A stretch of 5,288 bases of DNA, from NCBI GenBank assembly GCA_036558265.1, contig DATBFY010000151.1:1-5288 (forward strand). The letters run 5' to 3'. This document shows, piece by piece, positions 1 to 4,666 of this stretch (position 1 is the first letter of the stretch; each line of letters starts with the position of its first letter). The DNA comes from RYN-433 sp036558265 (lineage in GTDB: Bacteria > Planctomycetota > Phycisphaerae > Tepidisphaerales > Tepidisphaeraceae). The position numbers were made by a program, and so were the translations under genes. The notes under the pieces are model-generated. The model saw nothing but the letters and a program-made list of their open reading frames with translations, did not search any database and had not been told where the DNA came from.

Positions 1-299
1 GCCTGGCGCGGGTTGATCACGGCGACGGCGTAACCGGCCTCGGCCAGTTCGGCGGCGAGCTCGCGTTCCAGGCCGCCGGTGGCCTCCATGACGATCAACG
101 GGACGTCGAGCGTCTTCAGGCGCTCGAGGAGCAACGCGATGCCGGCGACGTCGTACGCGAACGCGGCATTGAAGCGTGCGGCGGGCACCTCGGCTTCGGC
201 GGCGGCCTGGAAGCTGGTTTTGGCCAGGTCGATGCCGACGAAGGCCTGGGGGCGGGGCGGCGGCGTAGCGGACGATTGCGGCGAGGACGATTCTCTCAT
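1..299 (-). CDS. IS110-family transposase (DEDD recombinase), N-terminal part, cut by window edge
   Basis: The frame opens with ATG at 299-297 and runs unbroken to the left edge, giving 99 whole residues. After a Ser/Pro-rich leader of about 19 residues comes VGIDLAKTSF (residues 21-30), the first acidic motif of the IS110 RuvC-like domain, with Asp24. VMEATGG (70-76) supplies Glu72. The 48-residue spacing fits the first D and E of the DEDD catalytic set. AVAVINPRQA (91-100, last codon incomplete) is the conserved strand that follows in this family. The remaining two Asp residues and the C-terminal serine-containing domain would lie beyond position 1. Known of the family: IS110 recombinases act with an element-encoded bridge RNA to choose donor and target sites. 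No strong Shine-Dalgarno is seen (a GGA about 10 nt before ATG). Whether the full gene is intact cannot be judged here. Confidence 0.93.
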   Translation of the reverse strand, partial: MRESSSPQSSATPPPRPQAFVGIDLAKTSFQAAAEAEVPAARFNAAFAYDVAGIALLLERLKTLDVPLIVMEATGGLERELAAELAEAGYAVAVINPRQ

Positions 300-408
300 G
301 GACGGGTTCCGATCTTGCGAATGCGGACTCGCCCGTTTCGCCTCACCCGCGACGCGACGCCGCGTGGCGGGCACGGCGTGGGACGGTCCAAGCGACTGTT
401 CGGACTGC

Positions 409-459
409 GATCCACAAGGCCGGCGTGGATCACGCTTCGTGGCGGTCTGTCGAAGACCG
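409..459. other. two adjacent small hairpins upstream of the transposase
   Basis: GATCCAC (409-415) pairs perfectly with GTGGATC (425-431) across a 9-nt loop. CGGTCT (443-448) pairs perfectly with AGACCG (454-459) across the 5-nt loop GTCGA. Both sit between the long inverted repeat and the transposase start, so they could be internal structures of the same RNA. Stems of this size also arise by chance in GC-rich DNA; their clustering is the main argument. Confidence 0.5.
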
Positions 460-483
460 GGACACGACCGATCTCGCGCCGGC

Positions 484-530
484 CGCCGTGCCGCCGGCTT
501 TTCGCTACGCTCAAAGCCGCCGGCACGGCG
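484..530. repeat. long inverted repeat, 18-bp stem with 11-nt loop
   Basis: The arms at 484-501 and 513-530 pair at 17 of 18 positions; the only mismatch is C494 against C520. The loop is 502-512. The arms are very GC-rich except for a TTT/AAA step next to the loop. It lies 185-231 bp upstream of the transposase start. It could be the 5' stem of a bridge RNA, a transcription terminator for the upstream hydrolase, or a dispersed palindrome that landed here. No long T tract follows on either strand. Confidence 0.75.
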
Positions 531-573
531 AGAAGACTTTACACGATGTTTTGACTGTTTTGGGAACATACAA

Positions 574-594
574 GGGCCCGAAGGGTACAACCCT
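574..594 (-). terminator. possible stem-loop downstream of the epoxide hydrolase gene
   Basis: AGGGT-ACA-ACCCT at 582-594 is a perfect 5-bp stem, and the neighbouring CCC-GAA-GGG at 577-585 can form a competing hairpin. They lie 20-40 bp past the hydrolase stop codon, where a terminator is expected. There is no clear U tract, so this is tentative; the motif may instead belong to the end of the insertion sequence. Confidence 0.22.
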
Positions 595-613
595 CCCCAG
601 CGCGTCACCCGTT

Positions 614-1864
614 CTACTTGCGCAGGGATCTGAACCCCGCGCGAACCTCTTCTGAAAGAAGCCTGGGTTGTTCCCAGGCTGCAAAGTGCCCGCCTCGATC
701 GAGCTTGTTGTAGTGAATGAGCTTGGGAAACGCACGCTCTGCCCAGCTCCGCGGAGCCGGATACAGCTCGTCGGGGAAGACGCTCACGGCGACCGGGATG
801 GAGACCCCTTTGACGCTGAAAAAGCCGACCTTCCGCTCCCAGTACAGACGCGCGCCGGAAATCGCCGTGTTCGTCAACCAGGTGAGCGTGATGTTGTCGA
901 GGACGTCGTCCCGCGTGAGGCCCTCAGATTGACCGTTAAAGACGCGCGCGATGAGTTCATAGCTGCGCGCGTCGTGATCAAGGAAGTAGGCCGCCAGGCC
1001 CACCGGTGAATCCGCGATCCCGTACAACGTCTGCGGACGCAATCCCATCTGGTATCCGTAGGCGATTCCCTTCGCATAGACGAAGGCCAGCCGCTCGTAC
1101 GCGAGTTTCTCGTCGGCCGAGAGACCCGATGGCGCCGGCGCGCCGGACTGGGCGGCCTTGTCGATGTCCGCCGGAATCACCCCCGCCATGTTGGAGTGAA
1201 TGCCGAGCAGTTCCGGCGCGGCCTGTGCGCCCATCAGCTCGGTGATGATCGCGCCCCAGTCACCGCCTTGCGCCACGAATTTCGTGTAGCCCAGGCGCTT
1301 CATCAGCACGACCCAGGCACGTGCGACGTGGGCCTCGTCCCAGCCGGGAGTGGTCGGCTTGCCGGAAAACCCGTAGCCCGGCATCGACGGGATCACGACG
1401 TCAAACGCGTCTTCCGCCTTCCCACCGTGTGCCGTCGGGTCGGTCAGCGGGCCGATGATCTTCAACTGCTCGACGATCGAGCCCGGCCACCCGTGCGTGA
1501 CGATGACCGGCAACGCGTTCGCATGTTTCGAACGAACGTGAATGAAATGAATGTCCAGCCCATCGATCTCGGTGATGAAATTCGGCAGCGCGTTCAGCTT
1601 CGCCTCCACCTTGCGCCAATCGTAATCCGTCGCCCAGTAGCGCGCCAGCGCCTGCGTCGTCGCGAGCTGAACGCCCTGCGTTTGATCACTGACCGTTTCC
1701 CGGTCGGGCCACCTTGTCGCTTCGATGCGCCGGCGCAACTCGGTGAGTTCCGCCTCCGGGACATTCACGCGCATCGGACGAATCCCGCTCTTGTCGCCTG
1801 GCAGTTCCTTGAAGACCGTGGCCACCGGGGCTGTTGACGTCGGGGCTGTTGTCGTCCGAGACAT
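614..1864 (-). CDS. epoxide hydrolase-like alpha/beta hydrolase with EHN domain
   Basis: A 416-residue cytoplasmic-type enzyme of the microsomal epoxide hydrolase family, which opens epoxides to diols through a covalent ester intermediate. The N-terminal EHN region spans about residues 28-115 (IRPMRVNVPEAEL, then RWPD and YDWR). The alpha/beta core follows: HGWPGS (124-129) forms the oxyanion hole, and GGDWGA carries the nucleophile Asp202. SPVGLAAY (286-293) is a typical cap segment. GGHFAAWEQP gives the catalytic His393. Glu366 in FPDELYP is the likely charge-relay acid, because its 27-residue distance to His matches mammalian microsomal enzyme spacing. Tyr271 and Tyr341 are candidates for the epoxide-polarising tyrosines. 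The frame is open 33 codons further upstream, but the start at 1864 is preferred because AAAGGAG lies 5 nt before it. All key residues are present, so it is probably active; the substrate is unknown. It may be transcribed alone. Confidence 0.93.
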   Translation of the reverse strand: MSRTTTAPTSTAPVATVFKELPGDKSGIRPMRVNVPEAELTELRRRIEATRWPDRETVSDQTQGVQLATTQALARYWATDYDWRKVEAKLNALPNFITEIDGLDIHFIHVRSKHANALPVIVTHGWPGSIVEQLKIIGPLTDPTAHGGKAEDAFDVVIPSMPGYGFSGKPTTPGWDEAHVARAWVVLMKRLGYTKFVAQGGDWGAIITELMGAQAAPELLGIHSNMAGVIPADIDKAAQSGAPAPSGLSADEKLAYERLAFVYAKGIAYGYQMGLRPQTLYGIADSPVGLAAYFLDHDARSYELIARVFNGQSEGLTRDDVLDNITLTWLTNTAISGARLYWERKVGFFSVKGVSIPVAVSVFPDELYPAPRSWAERAFPKLIHYNKLDRGGHFAAWEQPRLLSEEVRAGFRSLRK

Positions 1865-2072
1865 GACGACTCCTTTCTTGAAGAGAATTGAGACTTTGCC
1901 GCGCCGCGCGCCGCAGAATCCGGCCGAATCTCCAAATGCGACCGGCGGACACATCGACCACATCGCACTACACAGGCAAGATTGCGATATAATCCTTCCC
2001 CCGCAAGCTGAGCCGTATATCCCTCAGCCCTCGCAGCGTGCGAATTCGATGGGCGCGGCCGCGACGATCGGA
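1865..2072. other. spacer upstream of the hydrolase: stem-loop and short direct repeat
   Basis: No gene is visible in these 208 bp. GCTGAG (2007-2012) pairs with CTCAGC (2023-2028) over a 10-nt loop and may end the transcript from the small membrane gene. CACATCG occurs twice at 1950-1956 and 1959-1965, with a 9-bp period, inside what should be the hydrolase promoter region, so it could be a regulator site. I could not find a convincing -35/-10 pair for the hydrolase. Confidence 0.3.
1870..1876 (-). promoter_or_regulatory. ribosome binding site that sets the hydrolase start
   Basis: AAAGGAG on the minus strand, 5 nt before the ATG at 1864-1862. It decides against the longer reading from 1963, whose extra 33 residues are Cys/Gly-rich and unlike the family. 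Confidence 0.8.
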
Positions 2073-2297
2073 TCATTCCTCGCCCGCCGGCGGCCGTGGC
2101 GGCGGCAACGGGTCGACAGCGAAACCGCGCGGTTCGCGGCGCATCCCTTGCGAAATCCATTGTGCGACGCGGAAACCCCCGTAGATCACCAGCCCGAACA
2201 CGACCAGGAAGACGAACCGCGTTCCGCCGCCATCCCCTTCCGGATCAACGTTTACGAAGTCGTAGAGCAACACGCCCAGGATCGCGCGCCGGGCCAC
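2073..2297 (-). CDS. small membrane protein of unknown function; start uncertain
   Basis: This frame encodes about 74 residues if begun at GTG 2297. A hydrophobic segment near the start (AILGVLLYDFV) is followed by an acidic, Gly-rich link (DPEGDGGG). A clear transmembrane helix follows at about residues 27-46 (RFVFLVVFGLVIYGGFRV). The tail is basic then proline-rich (PLPPPRPPAGEE). It follows the 2333-2785 gene on the same strand and was probably co-transcribed. The GTG has no proper Shine-Dalgarno. A much better start, ATG at 2325-2323 seven bases after the upstream stop and behind a GGAGG-rich stretch, is in a different frame and terminates at 2245. Adding two bases to the (GC)6 tract at 2303-2314, or removing one, would join that ATG to this frame. 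So the gene may be frameshifted, slippage-prone, or affected by a sequencing error. No family recognised. Confidence 0.55.
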   Translation of the reverse strand: MARRAILGVLLYDFVNVDPEGDGGGTRFVFLVVFGLVIYGGFRVAQWISQGMRREPRGFAVDPLPPPRPPAGEE

Positions 2298-2302
2298 CTC
2301 TG

Positions 2303-2314
2303 GCGCGCGCGCGC
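2303..2314. repeat. (GC)6 dinucleotide tract at the start of the small membrane gene
   Basis: Six GC units; alternating purine/pyrimidine continues to 2317. Such tracts are prone to slippage and to Z-DNA formation. It lies exactly between the well-placed out-of-frame ATG (2325) and the coding frame of the downstream membrane protein. Confidence 0.8.
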
Positions 2315-2332
2315 ACGACCGCCATATCCACC

Positions 2333-2785
2333 CTACTTCCCCCCCTCCTCCGCCACCTGAATCTCCACCCGCAACCGATACGCCTTCGCCTCCAGCGGCG
2401 CCAGCCCGTTGCTCAACCCCGCCCTCGCCTGGTTCAAGGCCATCGCCTCCTGCTTCTTCGCCGCCTCCAACGCCTCCCGAAGGATCTGAACCCGCTCGGT
2501 CGCCGTCGATGCATACTCCAACTGCGCCTCGAGCAGCGCCCGCTGGCAACCGCCAACGTCCGCCTCCGACGCCAGGCCCTGACGGAACATCGCGGCCGAC
2601 ATCTCGGACGCCTCGCGCAACGTCGCGATCCGCTCCTGCCGAAGCTTCGCCACCGCCGCCGAAACCTTCGGCGCAGCCGGGTCATCCGCGCGCACCCGCG
2701 ACAGCGGACCAATCACCACGCACGCCAGCACGATGGCCGCGAATATGAAAACGAACGACCGGACACCGTAACCGCTTGCGAGCAT
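2333..2785 (-). CDS. exported alpha-helical protein with internal duplication (TolC-like repeats)
   Basis: A 150-residue protein. Residues 1-33 look like a signal peptide (hydrophobic stretch 11-27, possible cleavage after VRA at 31-33); an uncleaved N-terminal anchor is the alternative. The rest is almost wholly charged, Ala/Leu/Glu-rich helix. Residues 51-91 (ERIATLREASEM... to ALLEAQLEY) and 98-142 (ERVQILREALEA... to LEAKAYRLRVEI) read as two copies of one unit: a helix beginning ER-x-x-x-LREA, a turn with G-L-A-S or A-G-L-S, and a second helix ending in an ALLEAQLE/LEAKAYRL-type motif. This resembles the coiled-coil hairpins of TolC-family proteins, and I associate similar small exported proteins with planctomycetes. 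It has no beta-barrel segment and is far too short for an outer-membrane channel. Start supported by AGGAG 7 nt upstream. Role unknown; the following small membrane protein may be a partner. Confidence 0.82.
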   Translation of the reverse strand: MLASGYGVRSFVFIFAAIVLACVVIGPLSRVRADDPAAPKVSAAVAKLRQERIATLREASEMSAAMFRQGLASEADVGGCQRALLEAQLEYASTATERVQILREALEAAKKQEAMALNQARAGLSNGLAPLEAKAYRLRVEIQVAEEGGK

Positions 2786-2792
2786 GATAATT

Positions 2793-2797
2793 CTCCT
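2793..2797 (-). promoter_or_regulatory. ribosome binding site of the exported helical protein
   Basis: AGGAG on the minus strand, 7 nt before ATG 2785-2783; normal spacing. Confidence 0.75.
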
Positions 2798-2867
2798 GTA
2801 TTGCCTGCCGCGTCCGCACAGCCCTTACGATCCCAACTCACGCCACCGCGCCGACGCCACTTTATCA

Positions 2868-2897
2868 TTGAACCCCGGCCCCGCGCCCCCGTAAAGT
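2868..2897 (+). promoter_or_regulatory. weak sigma-70-like promoter candidate for the PEP-CTERM gene
   Basis: TTGAAC (2868-2873) and TAAAGT (2892-2897) are 18 bp apart, each matching four of six consensus bases. The start codon is at 2912, so the leader would be only about 8 nt. That would agree with the lack of a Shine-Dalgarno before it. The promoter of the divergent gene must lie in the same 126-bp spacer but I could not pick it out. Confidence 0.25.
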
Positions 2898-2911
2898 CCA
2901 TTTCACTACAG

Positions 2912-3958
2912 ATGACCCCCGCAAGATTCCTGTTCCCCCTCCTGACCCTCGCCGCCACGGCAACCCTTTACGCCGTGCCGATCCAACTCGTCCCCGTCGC
3001 CGACGCGGGCAACGCCCCCGACCCGCTCACCGGCCACGGCTCGGTCCCCTACGCCTACCAGATCGGCAAGTACGACGTCACCGTCTCCCAGTACGTCGAG
3101 TTCCTCAACGCCAGGGACCCCACCGCCGCCAACACGCTCGGCCTCTACAACCCCGGCATGTCCACCGACCCGCACGTCGCCGGCGTCGCCCTCAATCCCG
3201 CCGCGCCCGCCGGAACCCGATACACCGTCCTCCCCGGCCAGGGCAACAAACCCATCACCTACGTAAGCTGGTACAGCACCCTGCGCTTCGCCAACTGGCT
3301 CAACAACGGCCAGGGCAACGCGGATACCGAATCCGGCGCCTACACGCTCCAGGGCGGCACGCCCACCCCAGCCAATGCCGCTTCCATCACCCGTAATCCC
3401 ACCGCCACGATCGTCCTCCCCACCGAAGACGAGTGGTACAAGGCCGCCTACTACAAGGGCGGCGGCGCCACCGCCGGCTACTGGCTCTACGCCACGCGGA
3501 GCGACACCGTCCCCCAATCCGTTCCCCCCCGCCCCACCGCCGCCAACGCCGCCAACTACGACAGCTTCACCACCGGCTACGCCCTTACCGGCTCGCTCAC
3601 GCTCAGCGACAGTCAGAACTACCTCACCGACGTCGGCGCCTACGGCAATTCCCCCGGCCCCTACGGCACCTTCGACCAGGCCGGCGACGTCTTCCAATGG
3701 AACCAAACGCTCATCGACCCCGCCTTCCGCGGCCAGCGCGGCAGCTCCTGGGCCAACTGCCCCTGCATGCTGCCCTCCACCAGCCGCAACTACTTCACGC
3801 CCACGCTCGAAGACCCCGCCGTCGGCTTCCGGGTCGCCTCGGTCCCCGAACCGGCCGGCACGCTGCTGGTGCTCGTCCTGACCGGCCCCCTCTTCCGCCG
3901 CCGCAAACGCGATTTCGCGCAACTCGCATCCCCGCCGGGTGGCGCTGGCAAGCTCTGA
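2912..3958 (+). CDS. secreted SUMF1 (formylglycine-generating enzyme-like) domain protein with PEP-CTERM signal
   Basis: 348 residues. Residues 1-21 are a signal peptide (hydrophobic 6-20). The SUMF1/FGE-like fold spans about 44-309: YQIGKYDVTVSQYVEFLNA (49-67), PITYVSWYSTLRFANWL (114-130), IVLPTEDEWYKAAYY (167-181), GTFDQAGDVFQW (252-263), RGQRGSSW (273-280) and GFRVA (305-309), all standard family landmarks. VPEP (311-314), a hydrophobic helix (316-328) and RRRKR (329-333) form a PEP-CTERM signal for exosortase, so the mature protein is probably processed and released at or held by the cell surface. Unusually, 15 residues follow the Arg cluster, encoded partly by a hairpin that contains the stop. 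Two cysteines (CPC, 283-285) lie near, but not at, the spacing of the copper-binding pair of true FGE, so sulfatase activation is not supported. The upstream open frame from 2096 is ignored because it overlaps genes on the other strand and only residues from 2912 look like protein. Shine-Dalgarno weak. Confidence 0.9.
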   Translation: MTPARFLFPLLTLAATATLYAVPIQLVPVADAGNAPDPLTGHGSVPYAYQIGKYDVTVSQYVEFLNARDPTAANTLGLYNPGMSTDPHVAGVALNPAAPAGTRYTVLPGQGNKPITYVSWYSTLRFANWLNNGQGNADTESGAYTLQGGTPTPANAASITRNPTATIVLPTEDEWYKAAYYKGGGATAGYWLYATRSDTVPQSVPPRPTAANAANYDSFTTGYALTGSLTLSDSQNYLTDVGAYGNSPGPYGTFDQAGDVFQWNQTLIDPAFRGQRGSSWANCPCMLPSTSRNYFTPTLEDPAVGFRVASVPEPAGTLLVLVLTGPLFRRRKRDFAQLASPPGGAGKL

Positions 3959-3970
3959 GGCTTGCCAGTG
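3943..3970 (+). terminator. strong hairpin spanning the stop codon; terminator or REP-like palindrome
   Basis: CTGGCAAGC (3945-3953) pairs perfectly with GCTTGCCAG (3960-3968); one more T-G pair closes a CTGA loop that contains the TGA stop. G-T and C-G pairs extend the base to 3943/3970. The downstream TGTTGTCTTCC is only moderately T-rich. It may end transcription of the PEP-CTERM gene. Its compact palindromic form and the odd protein tail it encodes also fit a dispersed repeat that inserted at the gene end. Confidence 0.6.
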
Positions 3971-4042
3971 TTGTCTTCCAAACCGTCCCGCGCCCGTTCT
4001 CAGCCGCGGACGCCCCGCCAACTCCCAGCCACGGAGCGGCGC

Positions 4043-4135
4043 CAGAATATAGCCCACGGCGTAAGCCGTGGGAACTTCAACCAACGCAATACAACCAGCC
4101 CCGTAGGGGCGGCAGAACGGGCCCGCTGCTCTGCC
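4043..4135. repeat. cluster of three palindromes, probable dispersed intergenic repeat
   Basis: Within the 223-bp convergent spacer, CCCACGGC (4053-4060) pairs perfectly with GCCGTGGG (4065-4072) around a GTAA loop. GCCCC (4098-4102) pairs with GGGGC (4106-4110) around GTA. GGCAGA (4111-4116) pairs with TCTGCC (4130-4135), enclosing the palindrome CGGGCCCG. The phrases TAGCCCACGGCGTAAGCCGTGGG-like and AGCCCCGTAGGGGCGGCAGA resemble repeats I recall from planctomycete and other GC-rich genomes. That recollection is from memory, and one window cannot prove copy number. No ORF in the spacer looks real. Confidence 0.6.
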
Positions 4136-4181
4136 AACGCCCCTGCCCAATCCGAACGAAATACCCCGTCGCAGCGGCGGC

Positions 4182-4550
4182 TTACCCCACCGCCTTCGTC
4201 GAAAGAACTTGGACGACATCGTTCGGCTCCAGGGCGATGTTTCCCTCCGACACCAGGGACTCCATTTTGACCTCAATGACCTTTGCCTGGTCCTTACCGA
4301 TGTGCCGGCGAAGCTGGATGACCACCCCCTCGCGCCCTTCTGGCGCCCCTGCGGAGATCACCAATTGCTTGAGCGACAGTCTCTTATCCGGCAACGCGTA
4401 GTAGCCGGCCCGCGCAACGTTGCCAAAGATGACGACCTCGCCGTTCGGGACGGCGACCTTCTGCCACTCAGGCTTGGCGGGTTGATCGGCAGCATGAACG
4501 GCCCCGATTCCGGCAAGGGTCGTCGCGGCAATCAGAAACGCTCGTAACAT
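4182..4550 (-). CDS. small secreted protein with a single SLBB domain
   Basis: 122 residues. A signal peptide covers about 1-20 (hydrophobic LRAFLIAATTLAGIGAVHA, cleavage after AHA-like VHA). Residues 37-118 read as one SLBB (soluble ligand-binding beta-grasp) domain. VVIFGNVARAGYYALP (39-54) matches the opening strand motif (V-x-G-x-V-x-x-x-G-x-Y). SLKQLVISAGAPEG (59-72) is the helix and Gly turn. VVIQLRR (76-82) is a central strand, and NIALEPNDVVQV (104-115) is the closing motif. SLBB domains occur in polysaccharide export proteins (Wza/GfcC type), where they bind or guide exopolysaccharide. Here the export-pore domain is absent, so it is at most an accessory periplasmic protein. Start chosen at 4550 because GGAGG lies 4 nt upstream and the signal peptide begins there; 40 codons of open frame further upstream are not convincing. 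Confidence 0.85.
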   Translation of the reverse strand: MLRAFLIAATTLAGIGAVHAADQPAKPEWQKVAVPNGEVVIFGNVARAGYYALPDKRLSLKQLVISAGAPEGREGVVIQLRRHIGKDQAKVIEVKMESLVSEGNIALEPNDVVQVLSTKAVG

Positions 4551-4554
4551 GTGA

Positions 4555-4559
4555 CCTCC
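4555..4559 (-). promoter_or_regulatory. ribosome binding site that sets the SLBB gene start
   Basis: GGAGG on the minus strand, 4 nt before the ATG at 4550-4548; it supports the 122-residue protein over a longer reading from 4670. Confidence 0.75.
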
Positions 4560-4588
4560 AGTAGCTGGACTGACGGGCCGACGTTCAA

Positions 4589-4609
4589 TGGCCGGGCGGG
4601 CACCGGCCA
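4589..4609 (-). terminator. possible terminator hairpin after the right-hand gene
   Basis: TGGCCGG (4589-4595) pairs perfectly with CCGGCCA (4603-4609) across a 7-nt loop, about 60 bp past the stop at 4667 and before the SLBB gene. There is no U tract. The same 116-bp spacer holds the 10-bp palindrome CATTGCAATG (4646-4655), a possible operator. Confidence 0.28.
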
Positions 4610-4666
4610 CCTTTCGAGTCACGAGACCGTTCCGCCCCGCGGGTCCATTGCAATGCTCGGTCAGCC

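Larger units (their letters stand above)
300..540 (-). ncRNA. candidate IS110 bridge RNA region (structured, non-coding)
   Basis: In the IS110 group (for example IS621) the bridge RNA lies in the non-coding end directly upstream of the recombinase and is read in the same direction. This stretch sits there. Read on the minus strand it contains, in order, an 18-bp stem-loop (530-484), a 6-bp stem with a 5-nt loop (459-443) and a 7-bp stem with a 9-nt loop (431-409). A 5' stem-loop followed by two looped structures resembles the published architecture. Short overlapping ORFs here look like GC-driven noise. I could not identify the guide segments or transcript ends, so the limits are approximate. 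Elements of the related IS1111 group carry the RNA at the other end, which would make this only the element's upstream flank. Confidence 0.42.
1..613 (-). mobile_element. IS110-family insertion sequence, transposase 5' side; outer boundary unresolved
   Basis: The element is inferred from the transposase at 1-299 plus about 314 bp of non-coding, hairpin-rich DNA between its start and the stop of the epoxide hydrolase gene at 614. Position 613 is only an upper limit for the end: IS110 elements usually lack terminal inverted repeats and make no obvious target duplication, so the junction cannot be read from one copy. The hydrolase has a normal-looking C-terminus and is not interrupted, so the element would sit just downstream of it. 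Confidence 0.6.

Noticed and set aside
551..571. TTGACT at 551-556 as a -35 box
   Set aside because: No -10 hexamer at a usable distance (ACATAC is only 9 bp away).
79..633. 184-codon plus-strand open frame and other short frames at 276-735
   Set aside because: They overlap the transposase antisense or the structured non-coding region and show no protein-like features.
1196..1837. 213-codon plus-strand open frame
   Set aside because: Antisense to the epoxide hydrolase, whose full motif set is on the other strand; Arg-rich shadow.
1988..1993. Perfect TATAAT on the plus strand
   Set aside because: No -35 element at 16-18 bp upstream and no plausible plus-strand gene downstream; the hydrolase is on the other strand.
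2298..2549. Longer start for the small membrane protein at 2549
   Set aside because: It would overlap over 200 bp of the upstream gene in another frame and yields Gly-rich noise.
2096..2911. Open frame upstream of and continuous with the PEP-CTERM gene
   Set aside because: It is antisense to the helical-protein and membrane-protein genes and gives an Arg/Pro-rich low-complexity translation; the signal peptide begins at 2912.
4160..4190. GGCGG/CCGCC stem overlapping the SLBB stop as a terminator
   Set aside because: Only 5 bp with a 9-nt loop and no U tract; expected by chance at this GC content.
2906..4276. 456-codon minus-strand open frame
   Set aside because: Gly/Val-rich translation lying antisense to the PEP-CTERM gene with no domain; a product of the strong GC codon bias.
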